64,000 bases of DNA from assembly GCA_949592205.1 (NCBI GenBank), contig CATIUR010000001.1, forward strand, positions 311,206,250-311,270,249, written 5' to 3'. Positions 33,930 to 44,353 of this stretch are shown piece by piece; positions within the stretch are counted from its first letter, which is position 1; each line of letters opens with the position of its first letter. A program made the position numbers and the translations under genes. This DNA comes from Helichrysum umbraculigerum (taxonomy: Eukaryota; Streptophyta; Magnoliopsida; Asterales; Asteraceae). The notes beneath the pieces were generated by a model, which saw nothing but the letters and a program-made list of their open reading frames with translations, did not search any database and had not been told where the DNA came from.

Positions 33930-35904
33930 TATAACACCCCTCATTTTACATCATTTAAATATAATAAACCCGGAAGCGTTAGTCCAACTTTCAATAATAC
34001 CAAGTTACATTACAAATTCAAACTAATTTAAAACATAGTTTATCAACATGGGTGTTATTTCAAAACCAAAAAATAACAATGATTTATACAAATCAATATT
34101 AGAGTAACGCCTAATCATCAAACATTCCTTCCATTTCAACTTCTTGCCCACCCGATAAGATCTATAACCTGCAAGAAGTGTTAATGTGGCGGATTAGCTC
34201 AAAGCTAAGTGAGTAAATCAATAAACAACAGTCCAACTTAGCATAACAACTTTGTGCACAACTACTAACCATATGCACACAACACACCTGTTTACAACTT
34301 ATCCAATCACAATCAACTACCGTCAAAGAGGACCGGTGGTTCTTGAGGTACCACCCTCTCAAAGAACACTTTAAAACCACTGCAGGCCCATACAGAGGTT
34401 TAACCGACTACTTGGTGCTACAACTCAAATAATACAGGCTACGACAATAATACTTGTACTAAGACCCTGTGTTATCCAATCAATAGCAAACCCAAGCCCA
34501 GCCCAGATGTCCGCTGGCCTCTGAATCAACTGATGCCCAAAGGCATTACAACAAGTGATCACATAGCTACAGACTCATCATGTATCATATCAGACTAAGA
34601 GTCTATCAACAGTATTATTATTAAACCAAAATAATCATGGCAACTGAATCAATAATAATACGTTTACCCGTTGTAACCAAACCTGTTACAACTAAATCAC
34701 ACTGAGGTTCATAGATCCACTCACCGAATACCTCAGTCGTCCACTCAGTAGTCTAATGTCACTGAGTCCTTCTGTTTATCTGAAAACACAACAGAACTAC
34801 ACAAGTTAGTCATTTGTCCCTATGTAGATATAACATCCTACAATTGTAATCATATCAAACAACTTATTACTAACTTGTATTAATTCAACATTCACCATTT
34901 CAAGATTATAAATAACCACTTTAATCATCACAATTTCACAATCAACTTATCAAATTATGATCATTAGGATCACATTCTCACATTTCTCCATCTTAATTAT
35001 TGTTAACTAATATAATTAACCCATTAACAAGATTATTAGCATCTAACATCAACAATTCATCAAAATCATCATTATCAACATAATCAATTGATACATCATC
35101 AATTCAAGCTTAGAAATCATTATTCATGAATAATCAAGTAGACTCATAACTTTATTCATGAACATATCTCAATTTCCTCATTTCTAGCTTAGGGTTTCGC
35201 TTATAATCATCATTTAAACATCAACTAACTATTATATCATCATTACAAACTTCAATTTCATATCAATCATCATATTTTCATCATAAGCCACAAGAACCCT
35301 AATCAATTTCACAAGCCCTTACTTAATTAATGTAAATCATCACCATTAATAAGCTCAAGTAACATCAATTCAACAATTTCCAACCTTAAATTCGGATTTT
35401 AACCTATCAATTAGCTAAAACCCCAAAACCCCAAATTCTAGGTTTGAAGAAATTGAAGAACACATGATCATACCTTGTTTGTAATGATTAAGGAAGCTTG
35501 AATTCAAGTTAGGAAGCTTCAATTTCATGTTTCTTCATGAGTTTGATAATTGATTTAGGTTTTAGGGAGTATGTATGCACGTACGGTTTGTATGTATGTA
35601 GATATATAATGAAAATAACAAACCGACTCAAAATATGAGTCTATCATATAAATGGTTAATTTTCATTCCCCGTACTTATCATTATCTGGAACTTAAAATC
35701 ATTTGCGGGGAAACATTATTTTATTTTACCGTCAACTGAATTAATTTAAAACAATCAATAATTTATTAGTCACAATAAATTATTCGACTCTTTTCCTCAT
35801 TTATTTTCAAATTAACACAACACACTTATTTTCTGACACATTAAATAATAGTTCACTATCAGAAAATATTAAAATACTACTAGACCCGAAGACTGGGTGT
35901 TACA
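33930..35904 (-). repeat. Gypsy LTR A, about 1.97 kb
   Basis: In sense it begins TGTAACACCCAG next to the PPT and ends GGGGTGTTATA. LTR B ends the same way (GAGTGTTATA before the PBS). The terminal dinucleotides are therefore TG...TA rather than TG...CA. Much of 34800-35450 is AT-rich with ATCATCA words and holds no gene. Confidence 0.82.
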
Positions 35905-35930
35905 AATCTCTCCCCCTTAAAGAGATTTCG
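35905..35930 (-). other. Polypurine tract of gypsy shell
   Basis: On the minus strand AAATCTCTTTAAGGGGGAGAG lies directly before the LTR start, with CGAGGACG upstream as in other plant gypsy elements. It runs from the LTR edge to about 35930. Confidence 0.82.
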
Positions 35931-36529
35931 TCCTCGAAATCTAATCACACTTAATCACTCTAGTGAAATAGGATCACACATAACATTTCACTAATACTAT
36001 ATATATCTCATACACCGACCTCTAGCCGCATACTTATTCATTACTATATGTACCCAAGATGTGGTTATAATTCAATTCATTTATGCACATCATCATTATG
36101 CATATTTTTAAGTACCTCAACATCTACTGTACTTGCTTATATTTAACCACTTAAACACAAAATGTGCATACATCTTATCAACTTACACACCACCAGTGTG
36201 TGTTTCAACTAAATTCACCGAAAAACATCTTTGTACTCTACTTAGCTTGTTAACGCAAGATACAATATTCATCAAAATATAGCATCTTCAACTATTTAAT
36301 CACAATTACTCATATCAAATGTTACTCCCGTGAGTAACTTATAAATACAGATACACGTTTTCAATTCTTTCCACATTCACATATCCAAATCTACATGTCT
36401 CTATCCTTTCCCCCTGCACAAATACTGTGCATATATCCTATCTCTAATAAGTTAATCAACCACTTACATGACCATTCACACTTAGTCATGTCAATTATTT
36501 AAACATATTAATCCAATTTCATCTTTATC

Positions 36530-36560
<31 letters not shown>

Positions 36561-37594
36561 GTGGTACTGAATACCACAACATGTATCTTAGCAATAAAGG
36601 TTTAACTTAATTCACCACTAGCAATTTAGCTAATAACCATGTATTTCTTTAGCTAACAACGTAATTCACCACTAGCAATTTCTACTTTACAACTTGTAAT
36701 TATAAACACAACTAGGTTACATGAAACTCTTTGTTCTAAGCGAATCAACATCATATAACCATTAACACGTACGAATCATCCATAAGCAATATGTAGAGGT
36801 CAAATCTTATGGGTAAAACCATTATCACATAATCAATTAGCATCCTTTCACATCAACTCGGACGCTAAATCAACACCTGTTAATACCATGCGCCATCAGC
36901 ATAGGTATTTTAACAACACTAGGTGCTGTCATTACTCATCTATTCAACAATATTACCACAATATTATTTGCAGTCAACTGACCTCTACTTTGCTTAAATC
37001 ATCTTTTAATTATTACTAGTTGCAATTCATCACACATACACATCTCTTGTAGCATATGTACCACAATAACAACCAATTTATGGTTTACTACTCTTTCATT
37101 TCAGTCAATCATTGACTATTTCTCAACTACAGGTCAACATATCCTACCTGTTATTTTAAAACCATTTAACTTTATCTAGTATTTAGTAGCCTCAACAATT
37201 CCATGTGAAATGACATAATATAAATACGTTGGCCAGACATCGTCATATTATGTCAGGTACACTTCATTTTCAGGTCACTTCATACCATCAATCTTCAAGT
37301 TATTAATCTTTACTTTCACATGTCTCACAAATGTGATATCCCAATTTACACACCTATACAACACCTTAACAACAGGCATACAACCAAGTATTAACTTGCT
37401 ACCATTTTCAACTTATCACTTTGAATGAAAACTACTCATATCATCAGGTATGTATAAGCAACACAGACATTCAACACCATTTTCACTATAATATTAACAC
37501 AGGTGTAATGTCTAACACAATTATCTCAATCAACCTCTTTATTACCTGATTCAATATCAATTACTAGTTACATCTCTTATAGTACATTTAGTAC
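35931..37594 (-). other. Gypsy internal remnant, non-coding
   Basis: AT-rich, all frames closed. Contains a (CAA)n microsatellite at 36530-36560. The LINE insertion follows at 37607. Confidence 0.6.
36530..36560. repeat. (CAA)n microsatellite
   Basis: About ten CAA units in the gypsy remnant. Confidence 0.95.
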
Positions 37595-37606
37595 TAAACA
37601 CTTCTT

Positions 37607-37831
37607 TTTTTTTTGGGTAAAGGGTAAAGTTTACCCGGTAAATATATTACTCCAAAAACGTTTAAGTACAAAGGATATGAGTGAATCTCATATCACAGCC
37701 CGTTACATAGGCAAAACTACATAACTAGGACAAAACCTCTACCTACACTTGACCCAACACAAGAATCAAATGAAAACCAAAACAAAACCATAAAACAACC
37801 AGAAAATTGACTCAACCACAACAAGAACACG
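37607..37831 (-). other. ORF2-less LINE: 3' UTR
   Basis: From the ORF1 stop to the poly-A tail. Ends with a GGTAAACTTTACCC stem followed by TTTACCC and A's, similar in layout to the tail of the LINE at 5376. Confidence 0.75.
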
Positions 37832-38244
37832 CTATTTTTTCCTAATCTTCCCAGTAAGGTTAATATCAAAAGCCTTGCAAAACGCCTCTTGTTCTTCTGT
37901 TAAATCGTATACTTGGTCACTATAATCATCATAAACATCATCATCATCATAGTATTCAAGATTACTAGTACCACCACCACCACCACCACTACCTGATCCC
38001 AATCCAGAAGCCATATAATAGGTGGTCTCGTTAAAGACCTCTTCAACATCACTTTCCGAATCTACCAAAGTATTATCCACATTAGAAGCTGTTCCCTTGT
38101 TTCCTTGACCAGCCTTTTCATCCTTCATATTATTATTGTTAACTTGACCAGCCTTTTCATCACCCTTGGACGTCTCAACTTCCCGAATCACATCATCCAC
38201 TTTAGAATCATTCCCACTTAACACATAAAATGTGTTAGAAGTAC
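37832..38244 (-). pseudogene. LINE ORF1, C-terminal part (separated by insertion)
   Basis: The last 137 or so residues of the ORF1 that begins at 55850. The section starts with NTFYVLSGNDS, matches the NRFDVL of the other LINE, and continues with DVEEVFNETTYYMASG. After a Gly-rich run comes an acidic Tyr/Asp tail and LTEEQEAFCKAFDINLTGKIRKK. Removing the gypsy array and one copy of TAACA restores an uninterrupted frame of 552 codons plus stop (1,659 nt). ORF1 was therefore intact when the array inserted. Confidence 0.88.
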
Positions 38245-38249
38245 TAACA
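38245..38249 (+). repeat. Target-site duplication TAACA (left of array)
   Basis: Matches 54605-54609 on the far side of the whole LTR-internal-LTR-internal-LTR block. Confidence 0.93.
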
Positions 38250-39083
38250 TGTGACACCCGGTCAAAATAACCCAAAATTAGCACCTAATTTAAACTTTTA
38301 AAACACGTAATTACATACGTGTCAGTACTCAAGTACACAAGTATTATATATATAATTATATATATAAACCGAAACGATTAATTGAATAATCGCAAATACA
38401 CGAACCAAACAAAACGTAGAAACCCAAAATAAAAATTGGTGAAAAACATTTTAAACAAAGTATTAATATTGAGAATAATAATTACGTACTCCGAAAATTA
38501 TTTAAATACATTTTAGATACAGAAAACTATCCGTCAATCTGGACAAAAACAAAGATACATTTTTATACCCTGTTAAAGGTATTTTTATAAAATGCTTTGA
38601 TTAAAAACGTATACGAAATAATATTTAGAAAATTTTCATTTTTAAATATTACACTACATTACGATCGGGTACGCAAACACGGGTCGGAAAACACCCACCC
38701 ACCTCAATAATTGAGGCCGGTTATATTACCCGACCTCAATTATTTTCACACACACGCACACATAATCTTGATCTCTCTCTCGGCTCCCTCCTTTTCTCTC
38801 TTTCGGTTTCATTTCAACAACAACAACAATCAATAACAACAACAACTTCATAATCATCATCATCTAGCTTTTGGATCATCATCATCATCATCAAGTTCAT
38901 CATCTTCACCATCTCTCGGTCCCAAATTTTAATTTGTAAGAAACTTTAAACTTTGTTTTAAATATGTGTTTCAATTACTTATATTACCATGTTATGTTGT
39001 TCTATTGTGCTGATTATATGCGAAAATGGTTTTAAAACGAGTTTGGGAGTGTTTTGGAAAGGACAGAGTCGAACCAGTCACAT

Positions 39084-39318
39084 GAATCCGGCGGATTCCT
39101 ACCCAAAGCCATTGAATACGGCGTATTCGGGTGAATACGGCGTATTCCCCACACCTTGAACCCAATCCGACTGATGAGACATTGAATACGGCGTATTCAA
39201 GGGAATACGGCGTATTCCCCTAAAAATCACTGAATCCGGCGTATTCAACCCAATACGGCGTATTCCCCTCAAAATCATTGAATCCGGCGGATTCATTTGA
39301 ATCCGACGGATTCCCCCG
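39084..39318. repeat. Cluster of GAATACG/GAATCCG palindromes in LTR1
   Basis: About nine 15-bp odd palindromes with a central G or A. Arms are GAATACG/CGTATTC (39114-39128, 39133-39147 and others) or GAATCCG/CGGATTC (39084-39098 and others), with one hybrid near 39234. The A/T pair and the C/G pair at arm position 5 exchange together. The copies in LTR2 (about 45801-46050) and LTR3 (about 52534-52768) are alike; LTR2 has one extra 19-bp unit. The antisense frame at 39099-39503 with RRI repeats is a by-product. Confidence 0.9.
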
Positions 39319-39947
39319 TTATATTTCATGATCCATCGGATCAATAAACTAGCCCGACGAATTCTAGCTAAAACAGAACAAGTAAATTTTTGAAAACGTC
39401 GACGATTTAACAACTTAAAACGGGGTAGCTTCTCGATGAAAAATTTATTGTAACGGATTGGGCTCAAATTCGCTCGGTCATTCAAAAACAACTCAATGGT
39501 CAAGGCTAAGTACCTTAGCCTAGCCAGTTTTAAGCCTTCCGGGGTCGTCTAGGGGTCGAAAATGGCATATTTCGGTTTTCGGACTCGTGCCAAATTTTGT
39601 AACCTATGAAATAAAGAGTAACGGATATAATGAAACTTCAATTGTAATACAATTCGAATACATTGAACGTAATTAGCTTAACGAACAACTAAACAAACGA
39701 ATTATTACGCGTACACTTACAAATATATAATCTCACGTGTTTATGACACTAGGGGATTACACTTGGAATACGTGCGCACTTTAGGATTGCTTGCTCAACA
39801 GGTGAGTCTCACTGCCCCTTTTTACTGTTTTACTTTGGGGGAGATGCATCACTTGTTTACTAAATGTATTTAATTACTGATATTACTTGTTTACTGTATG
39901 TACATGTTTATGAAAAGTGATTGTTTACCAAAATTACTTGAACTATA

Positions 39948-40360
39948 ATACAAGTACAAAATGTATTATTTTACTGATTTGAATACAATTACAAACTGTA
40001 TTACTTTACTGACTATAATACAAGTACAAAATGTATTATTTTACTGATTTGAATACAAGTACAAACTGTATTACTTTACTGACTATAATACAAGTACAAA
40101 ATGTATTATTTTACTGATTTGAATACAAGTACAAACTGTATTACTTTACTGACTATAATACAAGTACAAAATGTATTATTTTACTGATTTGAATACAAGT
40201 ACAAACTGTATTTCTTTACTGACTTTAATACCAGTACAAAAGGTATTATTTTACAAACTATAATACAAGTACACAATGTATTATTTTACTGATCTGAATA
40301 CAAGTACAAAATGTATTCTTTTACCGACTATAATACAAATACACAATGCATTATTTTACC
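39948..40360. repeat. Tandem AATACA...TGTATT hairpin repeat in LTR1
   Basis: About a dozen units of 34-36 bp, mostly in a 70-bp two-unit period. Each has arms AATACA and TGTATT around AGTACAAAA or AGTACAAAC. One unit (40227-40247) reads AATACC and GGTATT, a matched change in both arms. Copies are at about 46681-47090 (LTR2) and 53398-53810 (LTR3). Confidence 0.9.
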
Positions 40361-40456
40361 CACGTATTGCCTTACTGAACAGCATGAGTTTCTAGTTAAT
40401 CCAATGAAGTCCTCTGAATTATAGTCGTCAGTTATACGATAAGCGCGAATTTTAGT

Positions 40457-40470
40457 ATATGGATCCATAT
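40457..40470. repeat. 14-bp perfect palindrome ATATGGATCCATAT
   Basis: Self-complementary site followed by CCCC/GGGG and GTGGT/ACCAC short inverted pairs (about 40486-40512). Repeated in LTR2 and LTR3. Confidence 0.88.
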
Positions 40471-41156
40471 GGGACTGACAATCCCCGCCTGGGGTGGTAG
40501 CGCCACCACGAACCGCAAGTGTCTAAACAGGCGTTTCTTATTCGTTTGATATGAGTATTTTTGGATTAGTACTCACGGGGGCAAAAACTACTGACGTGTT
40601 AAGCTTCGACTATAATGGCTCATGGCATGGCAATAAATTGACCGACTATACCCACTGTACTATGTTTGTGAAATACTTGATTACTGACTTACTACTATTG
40701 TACAATTATACATTACTGTTTTACTATCGTAAATGATTTACTTACTGATTTACGCAAACTGTTTACTACTGTATATACAAACCTGTGAGATTCACCAACC
40801 TTTTGGTTGACCTTCTTAGTGATGTATTCTCAGGTGCACAGCAACAGTAGAGTTGCTCTGTAAGGATGGCCGCAGGATATGCTAAGCTAGAATGAGTCGC
40901 ATGCATAAACACTTGAAGATTTTATGGGCATAATCTTTTGTACTTGATTATGTGTTTAAAATCTTTTGATTAACTTTGCGAACTCGCAATGATGTATTAC
41001 TTATAACTTAAAACCTTGTACTACTTTTGTTATATTGTAATGTATTTCTAAAACGTCTCATTTAGAGTCGTTTGCTTGTACTTTGGTGTTGTGATATTTG
41101 ATTAGTGACACCCAAAACTCGCTTCCGCAAAGCATTAAATTTGGGGGTGTCACAGA

Positions 41157-41170
41157 TTGGTATCAGAGCC
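41157..41170 (+). other. Primer-binding site, array unit 1
   Basis: TTGGTATCAGAGCC two bases after LTR1. Confidence 0.95.
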
Positions 41171-41540
41171 TAAGGTTATAGCGAACTAGGTTGCATTTAG
41201 TGGGCCTAGACTATGACCGTTAGGCAGTATTCCTCATTAGATATAACTGGTTCAGGGATTTCGTCATACAAGTTTAATTTAACATAGCCTGATCAACTAT
41301 GTACAATTAAATAAAGATGATGTAAGATCTGAAAGGGGTTATGTTAAACAGGAATGCACTAGTTGACTCTGACAACGAGAGAACAGTGACTTGTACTTGT
41401 TCTGTGATAGACACAACTAGGTGGATAATAAGTATATATAGGTTACACATATATGATTAGGCTTATTAAGATCCTCCGATATTTAGTAACACACTCACTG
41501 TACAAACACACTTTAGAATAGGCCTGTGGTAAGTTGATCG

Positions 41541-41640
41541 AGTCAGGAAAATAGTACCGGGATGTGCCCTAGTGGAGAGGGTCATCTCTTCGAAATAGAC
41601 TTACCCTGGGTAGAGATTAAGAACTTCGACACCTTAATCT
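41541..41640 (+). pseudogene. Protease-derived fragment in the leader, unit 1
   Basis: ATAGTACCGGGATGT, followed by GTCATCTCTTCGAAATAGAC and TTACC, closely matches the protease remnant of the gypsy element at 18125-18358 (sense of its minus strand) over about 95 bases. It is out of frame and lies upstream of gag, whereas protease normally follows gag. The leader was therefore built by rearrangement. Confidence 0.75.
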
Positions 41641-41972
41641 ACACGATCTGGTCATCAGAGGACCGTCCCTCACTCACTTATCATATTTAACATCCGAATT
41701 CCAACTTTCTATAAGTACACAAATCTTTTCTTACATTCCTATCACATTTCGCATAACTTCTGATATCTGTTCGGACGTAATATCCGCGACAGCTCTTGTA
41801 ATACTCAAAATCTTGTAATCTTTTGAACTCGCATGTTAAATGATTACAATTTTCATTATTCTATACCGTTGATTGTCACTTGTGTTGTAATATATTACTG
41901 TTATATATACAACTATGATGATCATACTCTTACACAAAAACTCACATTTTTCCTGGCTGTTATTGAAGGAAC

Positions 41973-43052
41973 ATGCCACCGAAAAGACAAACTTTCAGCG
42001 CGGCTGAACTCGCACGGTTTGTTTCTCAAGGTGTAGCCGAAGCTCTAGCTACCAGATCATCACCGTCTGTGAACGACACTCCTGTTGCTAAACCCTGTAG
42101 TTACAATGACTTTCTCAAGTGCAAACCTCTGAACTTCAAGGGCACGGAAGGTGCCATTGGATTGGTCAGGTGGTTTGAAAGGATGGAGTCAGTCTTTAGG
42201 ATCAGTAACTGCTTGGAAGACTGCCAAGTTAAGTATGCCACCTGTACATTTCTGGAAAGTGCTCTGACATGGTGGAACTCGTATATTCAGTCTGTGGGAA
42301 TTGATGCTGCATATGGAATCCCATGGGAAGAACTGAAAAGGATGCTAAGGGATGAGTACTGTCCCAATGAGGAACTCCAGAGGCTGGAAGATGAATTCTG
42401 GCACTTGACCGTTCAGGGTACTGACATCATCGGTTATACAACCCGATTTCAGCAACTCGCTCTTCTCTGCCCATCTATGGTAGATCCTGAGCGTAAGCGG
42501 ATTGAGAGGTACATCCGTGGACTCCCGAAGGATATTCAAGGGAATGTTACTTCGTCAAAACCTGGAACTATTCAGAGTGCTATTCGTATGGCACATGAGC
42601 TTATGGCACAAGTAGTCAGGCGCGAGACACCTGTAACACCTACTGGAAACTCTGGCAAGCGTAAGTGGGAAGGAAACCCCACCATCTCCAACAAAAAGGT
42701 TGAGATTGCTAAAACCTACCCAACTGGCTCGGGCGACAAGAAAGAATATAAGGGAAGTAAACCATTTTGCTCAAAATGTAGCCTTCATCATGATGGTGCG
42801 TGTCCATGCACCAAATGCAAGAGATTCGGGCATCTGGCCAAGGATTGCAAGACAGCTGCAACTGGTACCAACACTTCTGCACCCAAGACTTGTTATGAGT
42901 GCAATGGTACTGGGCATTTCAGGAAGGATTGCCCTCAACTGAAAAACAAAAACAACCCTGCTCGAGGAAGAGCCTATGTACTCCGTGCTAGGGAAGACCC
43001 AAACCCGACACTTGCTGACTTGCTCAATGATGGTACACACGTTTATAAATGA
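41973..43052 (+). CDS. gag: Gag polyprotein (Ty3/gypsy), unit 1
   Basis: 359 residues, intact. A Retrotrans_gag capsid-like domain covers roughly residues 45-215, with RWFERMESVF near 66 and TWWNSY near 99. A basic linker (GKRKWE near 228) leads to a Cys/His tail with three parts: C266-C269-H273-C277, then CX2CX4HX4C knuckles at 279-292 and 307-320. The protein should assemble cytoplasmic particles and bind element RNA. The stop comes soon after the knuckles, with no protease, RT or integrase joined on, so particles would need enzymes from a relative. The start MPPKRQ is chosen as the first ATG of the frame. The copy at 48706-49785 encodes the identical protein. Confidence 0.93.
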   Translation: MPPKRQTFSAAELARFVSQGVAEALATRSSPSVNDTPVAKPCSYNDFLKCKPLNFKGTEGAIGLVRWFERMESVFRISNCLEDCQVKYATCTFLESALTWWNSYIQSVGIDAAYGIPWEELKRMLRDEYCPNEELQRLEDEFWHLTVQGTDIIGYTTRFQQLALLCPSMVDPERKRIERYIRGLPKDIQGNVTSSKPGTIQSAIRMAHELMAQVVRRETPVTPTGNSGKRKWEGNPTISNKKVEIAKTYPTGSGDKKEYKGSKPFCSKCSLHHDGACPCTKCKRFGHLAKDCKTAATGTNTSAPKTCYECNGTGHFRKDCPQLKNKNNPARGRAYVLRAREDPNPTLADLLNDGTHVYK

Positions 43053-43339
43053 CTCTACTATTTCCATATTTACTTTGGAAAAATGTTATATACTGCTTAA
43101 CTATTCTTGTGTATTTCCTAGATGCTAAGTACAAGATAGAATTAGGAATTGATAAACTACTCTTGGTCATTAGTGCAATCATCCATTCCTAGGAGTGTAC
43201 AATTCGTACTTACTTGAATTGTGTTATGTTGTGATGAAGATGACCTGAATTGTGTAATATGAAATACTATGTGCTTTAGTGGTAATTGAGAATAACTACC
43301 CAAAATATCACCTTAACACGAAACATCTAACTGTAGGAA
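43053..43339 (+). other. Spacer between the two ORFs, unit 1
   Basis: 287 bases, all frames closed. Splice-like signals are visible (GATG|GTACAC near the gag end and TTTCCTAG near 43122, CTGTAG just before the next ATG). The second ORF could be reached by splicing. Not proven. Confidence 0.4.
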
Positions 43340-44353
43340 ATGACTAAGCACGCTGCTAACAACTACACGTCGGATGACGATCAGCTCAGTGAGGAGCATG
43401 TGATGTTTCCTTACCTCCTCACTTTGGATAGTGAGTTGAGGCTAGAAACTGAGGAGGTGTCAGAGGAAATGATGTCGGTGAGGGAAACTGAGAGACAACT
43501 GACTGAATCAGCAACAGAAGCTGGATTGACTTTCACCAAAGGAACTACTAGGACAGCTCAACCAAATTCTGTTCCTAACCCCACCATCAATAACACCGCT
43601 ACTACTACTGCTCTGATTGATACACCCACTCCTAGTAACATAGGCACAGAAGTTGTTCACTTCCTTAAGGAAACTCTAGACTTGTTCCGAAGTCAGCTGA
43701 CTGAAGCCAGGGGAGACATCATCGAACTACGACAAATTGCTTATCAAAGTGAAATGCGCGCTCACAAATGCGAATTACGCATGCTAACAATGGAAGACAA
43801 CCTACGACAGCTGAGGTCGTTTCAACCAATCATTCAAGAGGCGAATGTCGCTGCTGACAGCCCGACCTCACAATTAACTCAATATGATAATCCGATTGAA
43901 GAGAATACTGAGCCAAGAGTGGCAATCGGTAAGAGGAAATTGGAAGAAATTTCCATCTCAAATCCTGCTGTACCTGAAGCAAAGAAAGCAAAAACAGTTA
44001 GTACTTACAAAGGAAACCTACCATTCTGTTCTCTATGCAACCGACACCACAAAGGATCTTGTATCGCGCCCTGCAGCCGATGCAAAGTGTTTGGACACCA
44101 AGTTGAGAACTGCAAGTTCCCTCCTAAGGGCAAAGATTCTAAAGCCTTGAAGGTTTGCTTTAAGTGTGGAACTAATGGACACTATAAAACTAATTGCCCA
44201 CTACTAGCTGATGAGAGTGTCAACAGTGAAGAAAAGAACTCTCGAGGAGAAATACTGGCAAGCAATGTCAGTGAGACTAAGTTTAATCCAAACAACACTA
44301 AGGGTACGCTTCCACGTAACAACTTAATTCTATACGAAACTAATAGAGTTTAA
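43340..44353 (+). CDS. Second ORF: coiled-coil zinc-knuckle protein, unit 1
   Basis: 337 residues, intact, not a known gypsy product as far as I can tell. Residues 1-60 are acidic and 60-100 Thr/Asn/Pro-rich. Residues 104-160 form a probable coiled coil (HFLKETLDLFRSQLTEARGD and on). Residues 198-218 are basic (GKRKLEE, KKAKT), like a nuclear signal. Residues 230-286 hold three Cys/His motifs: C230-C233-H237-C241, C245-C248-H253-C258, C273-C276-H281-C286. The order and spacing of this tail mirror the Gag tail (GKRK, then PFCS, then CKxFGH, then GHxxxxCPxL). It is therefore a diverged duplicate of that tail on a new N-terminus. A role in RNA binding or particle assembly is inferred. Twin copy at 50073-51086. 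Confidence 0.88.
   Translation: MTKHAANNYTSDDDQLSEEHVMFPYLLTLDSELRLETEEVSEEMMSVRETERQLTESATEAGLTFTKGTTRTAQPNSVPNPTINNTATTTALIDTPTPSNIGTEVVHFLKETLDLFRSQLTEARGDIIELRQIAYQSEMRAHKCELRMLTMEDNLRQLRSFQPIIQEANVAADSPTSQLTQYDNPIEENTEPRVAIGKRKLEEISISNPAVPEAKKAKTVSTYKGNLPFCSLCNRHHKGSCIAPCSRCKVFGHQVENCKFPPKGKDSKALKVCFKCGTNGHYKTNCPLLADESVNSEEKNSRGEILASNVSETKFNPNNTKGTLPRNNLILYETNRV

Larger units (their letters stand above)
38936..40833 (+). other. Candidate leader intron within LTR1
   Basis: Donor-like TTT|GTAAGAAA at 38936 after the CAACAA-rich leader. Acceptor-like GTATTCTCAG|GT ends at 40833. An alternative donor ACAG|GTGAGT is near 39800. The same signals are in LTR2 and LTR3. Both palindrome clusters lie within the interval. 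Confidence 0.42.
38250..41154 (+). repeat. LTR1 of array (2,905 bp)
   Basis: TGTGACACCCGG to GGGGGTGTCACA. A leader rich in CAACAA and TCATCATC (about 38815-38910) precedes a donor-like site. It contains the GAATACG palindromes and the AATACA hairpin array. The 61-codon frame at 40551-40736 recurs in all three LTRs but has no protein-like features. Confidence 0.95.

Noticed and set aside
39099..39503. Minus-strand 134-codon frame with RRI repeats, repeated at 45919 and 52549
   Set aside because: It arises from reading the palindrome cluster. The LTR2 copy is broken by the unit insertion and small deletion, so it is not maintained as protein.
40551..40736. 61-codon frame found identically placed in all three array LTRs (also 47284-47469 and 54001-54186)
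   Set aside because: Conservation is due to LTR identity. The composition is not protein-like and lies within the candidate leader intron.
41833..42036. 67-codon frame overlapping the gag start (and 48566-48769)
   Set aside because: Different frame from gag, low-complexity, and overlaps the intact gag ORF.
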